Shown here piece after piece: positions 1 through 9,158 of a DNA stretch of 64,000 nucleotides. The notes below the pieces were generated by a model. The model saw only the letters and a program-made list of their open reading frames with translations. It was not told where the DNA came from and did not search any database. This DNA comes from Akkermansiaceae bacterium (GTDB taxonomy: Bacteria; Verrucomicrobiota; Verrucomicrobiia; Verrucomicrobiales; Akkermansiaceae), in contig CANHPN010000001.1 of assembly GCA_947462535.1 (NCBI GenBank), positions 1-64,000 of the forward strand. Reading direction: 5' to 3'. Position numbers and translations under genes: made by a program. Position 1 is the stretch's first letter, and every line of letters begins with the position of its first letter.

Positions 1-1667
1 CCTGAAACATCAAACTCGACGCCCGTTTCCATCGAAAGCAGCAGATTGCTGGCGATGTCATGGACTTCCTTGGAAATCTCGGTGCTTGTGGCGTTGTAGA
101 GGGTGGTGGTTCTGGTGCCTTGGGTGATGACGGGCTGCGTGAGCGTGCCGGTGCTGTTATCGCCGCGTGAAACCGTGATTTTCAACTGACCGTTGACGAG
201 GGCGTAGCTGATGGTCTCTGCGGTGCCATCGGCGAAGGTGCGGAAGATCGGGCGACCTGCTGCGGGGGTTTTGCTTGCTGAGGATTCGTAACAGGTGATC
301 TCATCGGCCCATGCGCTGCCATCCCACTTTGATTCCGTGTAGGTGAGGCGGCCGCTTACCTCATCTTTGGCGCTGTGATATTTTTCTTGGGAAACCTCTT
401 GGCCTTGGATGGTGACGGTGCGGAAAGCCTCGTTTTGGGTGATGCTGGTGGCCTCCTTGATGCCGTTCTGGTAGCTGGTGAATGGGACATCCTTCCATGA
501 GGAATACTTGGTTTCGTTGGCGATGAGGGAGTCTTTCGAATCGGCGTATTCCCAGTATTCCCATGAGCCATCTGGATTTCTTAGCGATTTCAAGCGGCCA
601 TTCACGTAGGAATTTGCCTTATCTAGATAGTAATCATAAGTGGTCGTCTGGGCTTGTGGTGTTCCGTAGGCGGTGGTTTTTCTGACCAGGCGCTTGCCGT
701 TTTTTTCGCCGCCACTCGCGATGAGTGAAAAGTCTTTGTAGGTTTCAAAGTTATGAAGAACCAAGCTCAAGCCGCCGATGAAGCCATTGGTGTTCGATGC
801 GCGCTCGATCTTTCTTTCAAACGAATAGTCCCATGGCCTCGCGCCGCGATTGCTGTATGTTAGGGTGAGGCGTTCCATGAGTTTCCCGGTAAGACCGACT
901 CCTTCATAGGTCTCCACGCTCATGGAATCAGGGTTTGTTTGGTTGTAGAGCTTGGTCTGGGAGTATGTGCCGTTTCCGGTGTAGTTTTCAGAGGAAGTGA
1001 TGACGAGCCGATTGATTTCGCTAGGGAAATCAGGGTTAGTGAACTTGGTGATCTTGATCGGAGCGTCGGCGGGTAGAACGTAGAGTTTGTTGACCTTTTT
1101 TTGATTGACCAGAGCGGAGATGTTCCATGTTTTTACCTCAAAGCCATTGGGAAGAATCTCGATGTTTGAAAAAGCAGTAAGAGTCCGGACTTGTTGAAGA
1201 ACGTCATTGCTTTTAAGAAACTCGGTGCCAGGTAGAGGCAAGTAGTCAAATACACTCGGGCTATAGAGCCTCTTATCAATCCGATCCTGCACCACGGTGA
1301 GGGAGAGCATTTGGGTATTTCGGTAATTGCTCGTATCCATGATGGATTTTCTCACGTCATCAAAGCTGCGGATGGAGCTTTTCCCGCCTTGTCCCTCGGC
1401 GATTCCTGTTCTGGACTGGGTGAGGAAATTTCCCGCACGTGCGACGTAGGCAGCACCCACACCCAGCGAGTAGTTAAAGCTCGATGGGCAGTCGTCATCC
1501 TGAGGGATTCGATTACTTGGGTCTTCACAAGTCGGACAAGGCTTTGTCGGATCGCAGTCTGGGTCGCCAGTGGGTGGGTTCGAGCCAAAAGCCGCGCCCG
1601 TAAGAAGCAGGCTGGAGGTGAGGAGCAGGGATGGGATTCGTAGATTCATTAAAAAGTTTCGCTTCAT
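1..1667 (-). CDS. YD/RHS-repeat secreted protein, N-terminal part (cut by left edge)
   Basis: Reading the minus strand from ATG at 1667 gives about 555 codons without a stop, running off the left edge. The first 28 residues (MKRNFLMNLRIPSLLLTSSL and on) look like a signal peptide. A short Cys-rich stretch follows, with spacing C-x4-C-x2-C. Later segments such as NGRLKSLRNPDGSWEYWEYA and GRPIFRTFADGTAETISYA match the YD/RHS repeat pattern GRLxxxxxxDGxxxxYxY. RHS proteins usually form a beta-cocoon around a variable C-terminal toxin or adhesin, but that end is outside the window, so no effector can be named. It lies 35 bp downstream of the HEAT gene and probably belongs to the same minus-strand operon. 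Family call is fairly sure; function unknown. Confidence 0.8.
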   Translation of the reverse strand, partial: MKRNFLMNLRIPSLLLTSSLLLTGAAFGSNPPTGDPDCDPTKPCPTCEDPSNRIPQDDDCPSSFNYSLGVGAAYVARAGNFLTQSRTGIAEGQGGKSSIRSFDDVRKSIMDTSNYRNTQMLSLTVVQDRIDKRLYSPSVFDYLPLPGTEFLKSNDVLQQVRTLTAFSNIEILPNGFEVKTWNISALVNQKKVNKLYVLPADAPIKITKFTNPDFPSEINRLVITSSENYTGNGTYSQTKLYNQTNPDSMSVETYEGVGLTGKLMERLTLTYSNRGARPWDYSFERKIERASNTNGFIGGLSLVLHNFETYKDFSLIASGGEKNGKRLVRKTTAYGTPQAQTTTYDYYLDKANSYVNGRLKSLRNPDGSWEYWEYADSKDSLIANETKYSSWKDVPFTSYQNGIKEATSITQNEAFRTVTIQGQEVSQEKYHSAKDEVSGRLTYTESKWDGSAWADEITCYESSASKTPAAGRPIFRTFADGTAETISYALVNGQLKITVSRGDNSTGTLTQPVITQGTRTTTLYNATSTEISKEVHDIASNLLLSMETGVEFDVS

Positions 1668-1702
1668 GAGAGTCGGAAGAAAAGGGATGTAGGGAGCAGC
1701 GG

Positions 1703-2647
1703 TTATTGTGAGATGGGGCGATTGCTTAGGTTCTGCAAAGCGGCGGTGGCGGCGTAGTGGTAGGCGGGGTCTTCGCTTAAGATAGTGAGGAGGGCTTTGT
1801 CGCCGGGGTTGCCGACTTTTCCGAGGGCCGCGATGGCGCTGAGCCGGAGGTCGGCGGGGCTTTGGGGATTTTGGGCCAGATCGAGGGATTTTTCTCGCAG
1901 CTCAGGAGCGTTGAGCTGGGCAGCGGCCTGCATGGCAGAGCTCCGGTTGAAAGTGGAAAAGGTGGGATCGGTTAGAACTTGCATGGCCTTTTCGATCAAG
2001 GCGGGGCGGTGGCTTTTCATTTCCTCAGAGCCGTTGCGGATGGCGTCTGCCATGGCTTGGAAGATGGTGCCGGAGAGGGTGAGCTGGGCGTTTGCAGGGT
2101 GGGCAGCTTCATCTAACATCATCTCGACGGCGCGGGGAATTTGGGTGGGGTCTGGCTCGGTGGCCTCGGGGCTGATGCCGGAAATCCATTGTGCGAGGTG
2201 TTGGGCGGCGTAATCGCGGATGACGGGATCGACGCTGGGGGTGGCGATGAGGTGACAGAGTTGGCGATTGTAGAGATGGGGCGAGAGGCTGCGCTTGCGG
2301 AGAATTTCCATGATCTCGTTGCAGACGAGGTAGCGATTTTCCTCGTTCTCATCATGCGGGGCGCTCAGGTAGGCGAAGAGGAAATCGATAGAGGCCTCGC
2401 CGAGTTGAGTCGGCAGGTCGCGGACGGCGGCGATGCGCTCTTCCCAGTGCAGGCCGGTATCGGTGATGAGAGAGATTTCTGGAGAAGGGCGCGGCTTGGG
2501 ACGGGGCTTTGAAGCGGTGAGTGGGGGGATTTTTTCAGCCGGGACTTTTGTGCTCGCGCTTTTCAGGCGGGTTTGTTGGTGAAATAGCAAGACCGCCCCT
2601 GCAAGAACGAGGAGTGCGAAGCTGGCGATGAGGGTGCTTGGTTTCAT
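1703..2647 (-). CDS. Membrane-anchored HEAT-repeat-like protein
   Basis: This 314-residue protein has a hydrophobic N-terminal segment at about residues 7-22, which could be a signal anchor. A Pro/Lys-rich linker follows, and then helical repeats: for example RIAAVRDLPTQLGEASIDFL and, near the end, DLRLSAIAALGKVGNPGDKA, which is typical of HEAT or PBS-lyase-like repeats. Such repeats form a scaffold for protein binding and carry no catalytic residues. The gene sits between the PA14 gene (26 bp gap) and the RHS gene (35 bp gap) on the same strand, so a role in presenting or assembling those two surface proteins is an inference from position only. Confidence 0.75.
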   Translation of the reverse strand: MKPSTLIASFALLVLAGAVLLFHQQTRLKSASTKVPAEKIPPLTASKPRPKPRPSPEISLITDTGLHWEERIAAVRDLPTQLGEASIDFLFAYLSAPHDENEENRYLVCNEIMEILRKRSLSPHLYNRQLCHLIATPSVDPVIRDYAAQHLAQWISGISPEATEPDPTQIPRAVEMMLDEAAHPANAQLTLSGTIFQAMADAIRNGSEEMKSHRPALIEKAMQVLTDPTFSTFNRSSAMQAAAQLNAPELREKSLDLAQNPQSPADLRLSAIAALGKVGNPGDKALLTILSEDPAYHYAATAALQNLSNRPISQ

Positions 2648-2673
2648 TTTTAGGAGCGGTGAAAAATGAGGGC

Positions 2674-5600
2674 TTAGCGGCGGCCAAGGTGACGACCAGC
2701 GGCATCATAGATATCCGTGTAGTGGCAGTAGCCGCCGGCCATGTGAGCAGGGTAGCGGAAGTCCACGTAGGCCACGCCGTTGCTGAAGTCTTCGGCGCGC
2801 AGCTCCGTGACGGTTGTGCCGTCCATAAAGGTCACACCGGCGCGGAAAATCGTCATGACCACTCTGCCACCGGGCGGCAAATCGGTGACCAACACTGGGG
2901 TGCGCAGGATGCGGAAGCCATCGGCGGTGGAGCCGACATACATCGTGGCATCATGGCGTAAAGCATCCGAGAAGCCGACAGTGGAAAACTCCGTGAGGGC
3001 GACGATGGCACCATTTTCTGGTAAGCGTGCCGCAATGCTGTGCCTTCCAGAGCGATCGGCGCGCAGCAGCACACTCTGGCCTGTGCCGGCAGCTGTTTTC
3101 GATTCCACGGCTAGCGAAGGCTCGCCGTCGATCCGTAAGCTCAAGGGCACATTCGGGAAGCTGCGCCAGCTTGGGGAAGATGCATAAAAAGCAGGAATCA
3201 CTCCGAAGTCCGCGCCCAGCACGGTGATGGTGGCTGCGGTGATTGCTGCCCCGTTATGCGTGACGGTGATCGGGTAAACGCCGGCTTGTGCGAAGTTTTT
3301 CACCATAAAACCATTGGCGGCAAGCGACTGCGTCTGGCCACCGATGGCAATGGTGACAGCGGTTGTATCCTGTGGAGAAAGCCATGCACCGATTTTGACT
3401 GAATCGCCCCGGCGGATGGTTAGGCCCGCTCCACCCAGGGCGTTCCACCGCGCCCACTCGATGCTTTGGGATTGAGTTTTGTTTTCGAAAACCACATCCA
3501 AGGAAGTAGGGCTGGCTGCTTGTAGTGGGATATTGGCAAACCAATGCAGATCTCCCAGCCCCCGCAGCACAGGCACGGCTTGCCCTGCGGCTATGGCAGC
3601 CACCGCGCCGAGGTGGCGGGCAGATCCTTCGATAAATAGCGGGGAAACCCAGGATTGGGCCGGAAGCGGCAGCACTGAATTGCCACCCGCAAGGATGGCA
3701 TCGAGCCAATCGGGCCTGCCGTTGCTATCACCATCATAGCCGCCTGCTTTGAGAACTTTTAGAGAGAGGATCTGCAGGTTCCGGCGGCCGATTTCATTGC
3801 GGATATCCAGCTCAAAGGTATGCGTTCCAGCCGTTAAGAAGTGAGTGATTACTTTCACTGACGCTGTGCCAGAGTTGAGGAAACGAGCTTTTTGCGGAGC
3901 GAGAGCTTTGCCATCAATGCGCAGGCCGAGATCGACTTCTTCGGAGGTTCTCAAAGTGCCGCGCAGGCGAGCGCTAAGATCGATGACCCACCAACCATCC
4001 GAGGGCACCGTAAAGCTCCACTCGATTTTGCCGCGGAATGAATCGGACATCAGGCCGCCATCAAGCATCTGCCAGTTTGCCGAGGTATTGGCAGCGTTGT
4101 AGTTTGCGAGAACGGGCGGGGGAACCTCGTGGCCGGTAATCGAATTGCTCTGGGTAGGCGCGGTTTTGAAATAGTGCACCTCATCGTAGTCCGACACCCC
4201 ATCGCCGTCGGTGTCGGAGTTGGCGGGGTCGGTGCCGAGGAGGTATTCTTCGAGGTTGGTGAGACCGTCGCCGTCATAGTCGCCGCGTTCTCCTTGGCGG
4301 GCCATGTCGGTGCGGCCGTTGTCTAGCGGACTGAGGCCGTATTGGATTTCCCATGCGTCTGGGAGGAAGTCGTCATCGGCGTCGTCGGGTGTGGCTATGT
4401 AGGATCCGACGACAGCGTCGGGTATGGGGGTGCGGGGGCCGCCGTCACGAGCCCATGCGAGGGATGAGTGGGGGGCGCCGGCGTGGCCGTTTTGGTGAAG
4501 GATTTCGAGGTAGTAGGTCTGGCCGGCTTCGAGGTAAATGGGTTCACTTTGTTGGGAGGCGAACTGATCCCAGAGGTTGGAGGCATTGCAGGGGATACCG
4601 TGGCCATGGCCGAGCTTGGAATCGATGGCGGCGATGCGGCGTTTGGCGTATTTGCCGAGGGTAGAGTCGGTGGAGAGCCAGAGTTCCGCGCTGTTGCGGG
4701 CGCTGATCCAGAAGGTGTGATGCCCGGAGACCTGCGGCTTGATGTATCCGCGCGTGCGGGTTCCGAAGTAGGCCCCAGTAAATTTGAGATTCGGAGGGGA
4801 TGCGAGGGAGCGGGAGGCGGGCGGGCCGTAGAAGGCGGGGTTTGCGACGAGCTCATCCACGCTGTAGCCGGGTATGTTCCAGCGCTCATGGAGGAGCCGC
4901 CCCGGAGCACGATCTGGCTCAAGCGGGTCGAGACCGAGCTGTGCCTCTTCCAGGTTAGAGAGGAGATCGCCGTCCGGATCCGCGTATTCACTGGCAGGAG
5001 CGCCATTTCCGGAGGGATTTGTGAGGTCGTATTGGGTTTCCCATGCATCGGGGAGGCTGTTGCCATCGGCATCCTCTGGATCGGGGATCTGGCTCTGCAA
5101 GGCGGTGGCGGGGACGACGGTGCGGCCGTTTGCAGAATGCAGTTCAAATGCTTGGACCTCCGCGAGAGACAAGAAGCCGTTGCCGGTGTTGTTGAGGCCG
5201 AGCAAGGAGATCCGGATATGGCGCGCTGCGACGGCTTGGGGAAGATCCCAGACCATGGAGACACCGGCATGGCCGCTGCCTGGTGGAAAGAAGTTTTCAC
5301 CGGCCAGCTCGATGCCTGAGGAGTTTGTGACGCTGATGCGGAAGTTGGAAAGGCGTTGACCCAAATTGGAGTCAGCCCGGTTCCATATGACGACGCGGTT
5401 GATCGTGCGTTGTTGTCCGAAATCAAGCTGCCACCATGAATTTTGCTGGTTCAGGGTGTGTGTGATCGAAGTGGCACTCCAAAAGCCGTTGGTGACGCCG
5501 TCGATGGCGCGGGATGGATCGCCGCCCCAGCCGATGCTACTCTGTGTGGCGGTGGTGCCATGGGATGCCACGGCCCAGTTGGGTGATTCATAAGCCCAGG

Positions 5601-6075
5601 CGACTGATACGTGATCACCTCCCCCGTATTCCTTGTGCAGGATCTCGAAGTAATAGGGAACTCCAGCCACGAGAGGAAGGAGATCGCTGCGCTGGGAAGA
5701 GTGAAAGTCGAAGGAGAGCGGGGACACCCAAGAGGATAGCTGGGCCACCCTGCGTTTTTCGGAGGATTTCCAGGACGGTGAAAGCCAAAGCTCGGCTTGG
5801 TCATCGCCAGCAATCCAGAAGCGCCAGTTGCCCGATAGAGGTGGGACGATGCTGCCGCTGATGCGTTGACCGTAGTAGTCCCCTCTCGAAGGGAGGCTCA
5901 AATCGCCCGCCCATGACGAGGATTCGCCAGGCGCGTGGGGATAGCTGGGTGCCGAGGTGAACTGCGAGAGACTACCCGGCATGTTCGACCAAATTTCGCG
6001 CTTGGGCGATTGGGCGGTCGCGCATTGGCAGGCGGCTGCGAGCACGGTTGTGTAGATGGAAATTCGTAATGACAT
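2674..6075 (-). CDS. Secreted PA14 / discoidin / PA14 carbohydrate-binding protein
   Basis: A 1133-residue secreted protein with signal peptide MSLRISIYTTVLAAACQCATAQ. Domains in order: PA14 (about 25-165, opening KREIWSNMPGSLSQF), F5/8-type discoidin (about 170-310, with WWQLDFGQQRTINRVVIWNR), a thrombospondin-3-like Asp-rich linker (about 330-390, ADGNSLPDAWE), a second PA14 (about 395-560), a second Asp-rich linker (about 565-640, DSDTDGDGVSDYDEV), then beta-rich regions to the end. PA14 and discoidin domains usually bind glycans, and the Asp-rich linkers bind calcium. No catalytic domain is recognised. It is the first gene of the minus-strand PA14-HEAT-RHS block, so an adhesin or matrix role is likely but inferred. 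Confidence 0.85.
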   Translation of the reverse strand: MSLRISIYTTVLAAACQCATAQSPKREIWSNMPGSLSQFTSAPSYPHAPGESSSWAGDLSLPSRGDYYGQRISGSIVPPLSGNWRFWIAGDDQAELWLSPSWKSSEKRRVAQLSSWVSPLSFDFHSSQRSDLLPLVAGVPYYFEILHKEYGGGDHVSVAWAYESPNWAVASHGTTATQSSIGWGGDPSRAIDGVTNGFWSATSITHTLNQQNSWWQLDFGQQRTINRVVIWNRADSNLGQRLSNFRISVTNSSGIELAGENFFPPGSGHAGVSMVWDLPQAVAARHIRISLLGLNNTGNGFLSLAEVQAFELHSANGRTVVPATALQSQIPDPEDADGNSLPDAWETQYDLTNPSGNGAPASEYADPDGDLLSNLEEAQLGLDPLEPDRAPGRLLHERWNIPGYSVDELVANPAFYGPPASRSLASPPNLKFTGAYFGTRTRGYIKPQVSGHHTFWISARNSAELWLSTDSTLGKYAKRRIAAIDSKLGHGHGIPCNASNLWDQFASQQSEPIYLEAGQTYYLEILHQNGHAGAPHSSLAWARDGGPRTPIPDAVVGSYIATPDDADDDFLPDAWEIQYGLSPLDNGRTDMARQGERGDYDGDGLTNLEEYLLGTDPANSDTDGDGVSDYDEVHYFKTAPTQSNSITGHEVPPPVLANYNAANTSANWQMLDGGLMSDSFRGKIEWSFTVPSDGWWVIDLSARLRGTLRTSEEVDLGLRIDGKALAPQKARFLNSGTASVKVITHFLTAGTHTFELDIRNEIGRRNLQILSLKVLKAGGYDGDSNGRPDWLDAILAGGNSVLPLPAQSWVSPLFIEGSARHLGAVAAIAAGQAVPVLRGLGDLHWFANIPLQAASPTSLDVVFENKTQSQSIEWARWNALGGAGLTIRRGDSVKIGAWLSPQDTTAVTIAIGGQTQSLAANGFMVKNFAQAGVYPITVTHNGAAITAATITVLGADFGVIPAFYASSPSWRSFPNVPLSLRIDGEPSLAVESKTAAGTGQSVLLRADRSGRHSIAARLPENGAIVALTEFSTVGFSDALRHDATMYVGSTADGFRILRTPVLVTDLPPGGRVVMTIFRAGVTFMDGTTVTELRAEDFSNGVAYVDFRYPAHMAGGYCHYTDIYDAAGRHLGRR

Positions 6076-6331
6076 GGGGGTGGAGCGGGGTTATTGTTAG
6101 ACAGGGGGTGTGGGTTTTCACCAAAGAACTAGAGGAACCCATGAGAGAGAGTAAGAAATCCGATGCCGGGAATGGGCAAAAGTGATGCGTGAAGGGGGGT
6201 GGACGTGCCAACGCGAGCCAATGTCCGGCGGCAGAGCGGAGGAGAGAAACCTACGCAAGATGCAAAGGGCGCGATAACACGCTGACTCGCAGGGTAAAAG
6301 GTTGCCTTGCGGAAAACCGGGTAGTTTACGG

Positions 6332-6380
6332 CAAGCGGCAAGCGACAAGCGGCAAGCGGCAAGCGGCAAGCGGCAAGCGG
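6332..6380. repeat. Seven tandem copies of heptamer CAAGCGG
   Basis: Seven head-to-tail copies of CAAGCGG occupy these bases; the second copy ends in A instead of G. The repeat lies in the 483-bp gap between the PA14 gene and the 3' end of argF. A 7-bp unit gives repetitive translations in every frame (LAACR... on the minus strand), so the overlapping reading frames here are artefacts. The rest of the gap holds an AT-rich patch (about 6420-6480) and two hairpins near argF, with no gene that I can support. Copy number of such a tract is likely to vary between strains. Confidence 0.9.
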
Positions 6381-6497
6381 CGCGAAATTCATGACCGCCA
6401 CAAATGAAGTGCAAGCAATGCCGTCAAACAGAAAAACAGAATTTTATCAGAAATATTTAACGACTGCTAGTTTCATCTCATTGTCACTTCTTGGACT

Positions 6498-6545
6498 GGG
6501 CGCTCTGCTATCGCCCTACCTTGCGGGGCTGATGTGTCGCCCCGC
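6498..6545 (-). terminator. Two hairpins downstream of argF, possible terminator
   Basis: Two inverted repeats follow the argF stop on its own strand: GCGGGGC/GCCCCGC at 6523-6529 and 6539-6545, and GGGCG/CGCCC at 6498-6502 and 6512-6516. Both stems are perfect. There is no clear U-run, so intrinsic termination is uncertain, but the position suits transcript end formation for the argD-argF unit. Confidence 0.45.
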
Positions 6546-6558
6546 GTTGTGCGCGGCT

Positions 6559-7452
6559 TTAGCGGGCGATCGCGACGAGGACGGCCTTCTGCGCGTGGAG
6601 CCGGTTTTCGGCTTGCTGGAAAATCGTGCCGGCGTGGAGCTCGAGCACTTCGTTGCTGATCTCCTTGCCGCGGTAGGCGGGCAGGCAGTGGAGGACGATG
6701 TGGCCCGGAGCGGCGTGCGAGAGCAGGCCCGCATCGACCTGAAACCCGGCGAATTCCTTTTCCTTTTCCTGCTGGCCTTCCTGACCCATGGAAAGCCAGA
6801 CGTCGGTGTTGATCACATGGGCACCCTCGGCGGCGGCTTCGGGATCGGAGGTGATGATGACGTTCGGCGCGTCGAGGTCCGCCATGAAACCGCGTGGCGG
6901 CTGGCAGGATGGCGGCGAGGCGACGACGAGCTTGAAGCCGAGGCGTTTCGCCGCCCACATCCACGAGCGCGTCATGTTGGAAAACCCGTCGCCGATGAAC
7001 GCGACTTTCTTACCTTCCCAGGTGCCGAGCTTTTCCTGGATGGTCAGCAGGTCCGCTAGAATCTGGCAGGGATGCTCGTCGTCGGTGAGCGCGTTGATCG
7101 TCGGGATGCCGGAGAACTCCGCGAAGTCCACGACGTCCTGCTGGGCGAAGGTGCGGATGATTACGCCATGCACCATGCGGCCGAGCACGCGCGCGGTGTC
7201 CTTGATCGGCTCGCCGCGACCGAGCTGGATGTCGTTGCCAGATAGAAACATCGGGAACCCGCCGAGCTCGCGGATGCCGACCTCGAACGAGACGCGTGTG
7301 CGGGTGGATGACTTGGTGAAGATGAGGGCCCAGGTCTGTCCGGCAAGCGGCTGGCCTTCGCGGCCGCGCTGCAGTTTCAAATGCGCGGCGGAGTCCAGCA
7401 GGTGCTGGATTTCCTTGGCACTGAGTTGCTCGATGGAGAGTAGGTGGGTCAT
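6559..7452 (-). CDS. argF: Ornithine carbamoyltransferase
   Basis: This enzyme joins ornithine and carbamoyl phosphate to give citrulline in cytosolic arginine synthesis. At 297 residues it is near the usual 300-310. The carbamoyl-phosphate site SSTRTR is at about 48-53, the HPCQ motif at about 126-129, and the ornithine-site motif HCLPAYRGKEI starts near 255; all are intact. It starts with ATG 8 bp after a small membrane-protein gene and is followed by hairpins. It is the last gene of the argD - small ORF - argF unit. No ARG-box operator was recognised. Confidence 0.95.
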   Translation of the reverse strand: MTHLLSIEQLSAKEIQHLLDSAAHLKLQRGREGQPLAGQTWALIFTKSSTRTRVSFEVGIRELGGFPMFLSGNDIQLGRGEPIKDTARVLGRMVHGVIIRTFAQQDVVDFAEFSGIPTINALTDDEHPCQILADLLTIQEKLGTWEGKKVAFIGDGFSNMTRSWMWAAKRLGFKLVVASPPSCQPPRGFMADLDAPNVIITSDPEAAAEGAHVINTDVWLSMGQEGQQEKEKEFAGFQVDAGLLSHAAPGHIVLHCLPAYRGKEISNEVLELHAGTIFQQAENRLHAQKAVLVAIAR

Positions 7453-7460
7453 AAAAGTAG

Positions 7461-7796
7461 TTATGGTTTAAGATGCAGCTTGAGCTCCTCAAGACTCTGC
7501 GGAGCTGCCGATTCGAACAGTTCGCGGACTTTGGAGTATCGCGATGATTGATAAATCATGTAGAATACTAAGGTAAAAATCATCAGACCGAGGCCCCAGC
7601 CAGGAATTCCATCCCAATCCTGACTAAGAGCCACTCTCACCAGCATCAGGCTGAAAAACATCATGGAGAATGCGCCGTCTCGGAGTGCGTTGTGCTGTTT
7701 CCTTGCCAGTTGGAGGTCTGTGAGACTGTCGTCATTACTCCATTTTCTGGCCTTCGCAAGAAGGCTCTCTGCTTGTTCGATCGTTATCTTAGCCAT
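7461..7796 (-). CDS. Small two-helix membrane protein of unknown function
   Basis: A 111-residue protein with a charged helical N-terminus (MAKITIEQAESLLAKARKWS) and two hydrophobic segments, at about 42-60 and 66-83, followed by a short cytosolic tail. I do not recognise the family. It sits between argD (12 bp gap) and argF (8 bp gap), so it must be co-transcribed with them. Its DNA is clearly more AT-rich and uses more T/A-ending codons than either neighbour, which suggests later insertion into an arginine operon. No arginine function should be assumed. Confidence 0.65.
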   Translation of the reverse strand: MAKITIEQAESLLAKARKWSNDDSLTDLQLARKQHNALRDGAFSMMFFSLMLVRVALSQDWDGIPGWGLGLMIFTLVFYMIYQSSRYSKVRELFESAAPQSLEELKLHLKP

Positions 7797-7808
7797 GGTT
7801 CTATCGAA

Positions 7809-9059
7809 TCAGAATTCTGAGAGCACGGAGTGGATGATGGCCAGCGCCTCGTCCACCTCGTCGTCGGTGACGTTGAGCGGCGGTAGCAGGCGAAAGGTGT
7901 TCGGGCCGGCGGGCGGGACGATCAGGCCGCGCTCCATCAGCTTGTTCACCACCACGAGCGCGGGGGTTTTGCCTTCTGGAGTGGGGATGAACGCGGGGTC
8001 GAGGGCGATGCCTAGCAGCAGTCCCTGGCCACGGACTTCGGTGACGACGGGAAGGTTCCACGAGCGCACGGTTTCGCGGATGCGGACTTCCTGGAGGATC
8101 GCGTTCATCGGCAGTTCCTGCTCGCGGATTTCCTTGAGCACCGCGAGCGAGGCGGCGCAGACGAGCGGGTTGCCGCCGTAGGTCGATCCGTGCGAGCCGG
8201 GACCTAGCAGCGACGACACCGCGGTGCCGTCGTGGTTGATCGCGCGGTCGCTGAGCCAGAACGCGCCGATCGGCACGCCGCCGCCCATGCCTTTGGCCCA
8301 GGAAATGCCGTCGGGTTCGATTTCCGGGGCGATCATGCGCCAGGCCATCGCGTCGCCGCAGCGGCCGAAGCCGGCCTGGACCTCGTCGAAAAATAACAGC
8401 AGGTCGTGTTTCTCACAGATTCCGGAGACCGCGCGAATGAACTCCGGCGTCGCGCAGTTCACGCCGCCCTCGCCTTGGATCGGCTCCAGCAGGATGGCCG
8501 CGGTCTCCGGGCGGATCGCGGCCTCGAGCGCGGCGATGTCGTTGAACGGCAGATGACGGAAGCCGGGCAGCAGCGGATCGAAGCCTTCCTGGATTTTCGC
8601 CTGGCCGGTGGCGGCCATCGAGCCGAGCGTGCGGCCGTGGAAGGATTGTAAAAACGTGAGCACCTCGTAGCGCTGCGAGCCGTCGGGCTGCGGGCGCTTC
8701 AGGCCGAAGCGGCGGGCGGCCTTGATCAGTCCGTCGTTAGCCTCGGCACCGGAGTTGGAGAAAAAGATTTTCCCGGGAAGGCGGACGTGGTGCTCGTTGA
8801 TTTCCTCCGCCAGCTCGGCCTGGAGCGGGTGTTGATAGAGATTGGAAACATGCATCAGCTCACCCGCCTGGTGGCGGATCGCCTCGACCAGCTTGGGGTG
8901 GCAATGGCCGAGCGAGCACACGGCGATGCCCATGCAGAAATCCAGGTAGCTCTTCCCCGCGTCGTCCCAGAGCCGACAGCCGGCACCGCGCACGGGGACC
9001 AGCGGGAACCGACCGTAAGTGGGTAGCACGTGTTTCGCGTAGAGATCGGGAGTGGTCAT
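7809..9059 (-). CDS. argD: Acetylornithine aminotransferase, class III PLP enzyme
   Basis: A class III aminotransferase of 416 residues from ATG at 9059 (MTTPDLYAKHVLPTYGRFPL). A longer frame begins at a TTG at 9107, but the family's start matches the ATG. Seen: KIFFSNSGAEANDGLIKAAR (PLP phosphate site), LLFFDEVQAGFGRCG (Asp that binds the pyridine nitrogen), ISWAKGMGGGVPIGAF (PLP lysine, AKGMGGG), and GSHGSTYGGNPL. ArgD converts N-acetylglutamate semialdehyde and glutamate to N-acetylornithine. Its pairing with argF supports that over a GABA or ornithine aminotransferase. Confidence 0.92.
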   Translation of the reverse strand: MTTPDLYAKHVLPTYGRFPLVPVRGAGCRLWDDAGKSYLDFCMGIAVCSLGHCHPKLVEAIRHQAGELMHVSNLYQHPLQAELAEEINEHHVRLPGKIFFSNSGAEANDGLIKAARRFGLKRPQPDGSQRYEVLTFLQSFHGRTLGSMAATGQAKIQEGFDPLLPGFRHLPFNDIAALEAAIRPETAAILLEPIQGEGGVNCATPEFIRAVSGICEKHDLLLFFDEVQAGFGRCGDAMAWRMIAPEIEPDGISWAKGMGGGVPIGAFWLSDRAINHDGTAVSSLLGPGSHGSTYGGNPLVCAASLAVLKEIREQELPMNAILQEVRIRETVRSWNLPVVTEVRGQGLLLGIALDPAFIPTPEGKTPALVVVNKLMERGLIVPPAGPNTFRLLPPLNVTDDEVDEALAIIHSVLSEF

Positions 9060-9158
9060 GGATTCGCGGGGAAGGGCGGAGCCTATCGCCGTTCGGCCAA
9101 ATGGCAAAGCGGGAAATTTTACGGTCCACGAGCCGATGGCGACCGCTGGGTGCCGGAC

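Noticed and set aside
4395-5426. 343-codon minus-strand frame overlapping the PA14 gene
   Set aside because: Same strand but other frame; Ser/Pro/Thr-rich with no domain, while the PA14 frame has full domain order.
6118-6414. Minus-strand frames with LAACRLP repeats
   Set aside because: They translate the CAAGCGG heptamer array and have no protein-like features.
9060-9107. Longer argD start at TTG 9107
   Set aside because: The extra 16 residues are not family-like and the ATG at 9059 fits the usual ArgD start.
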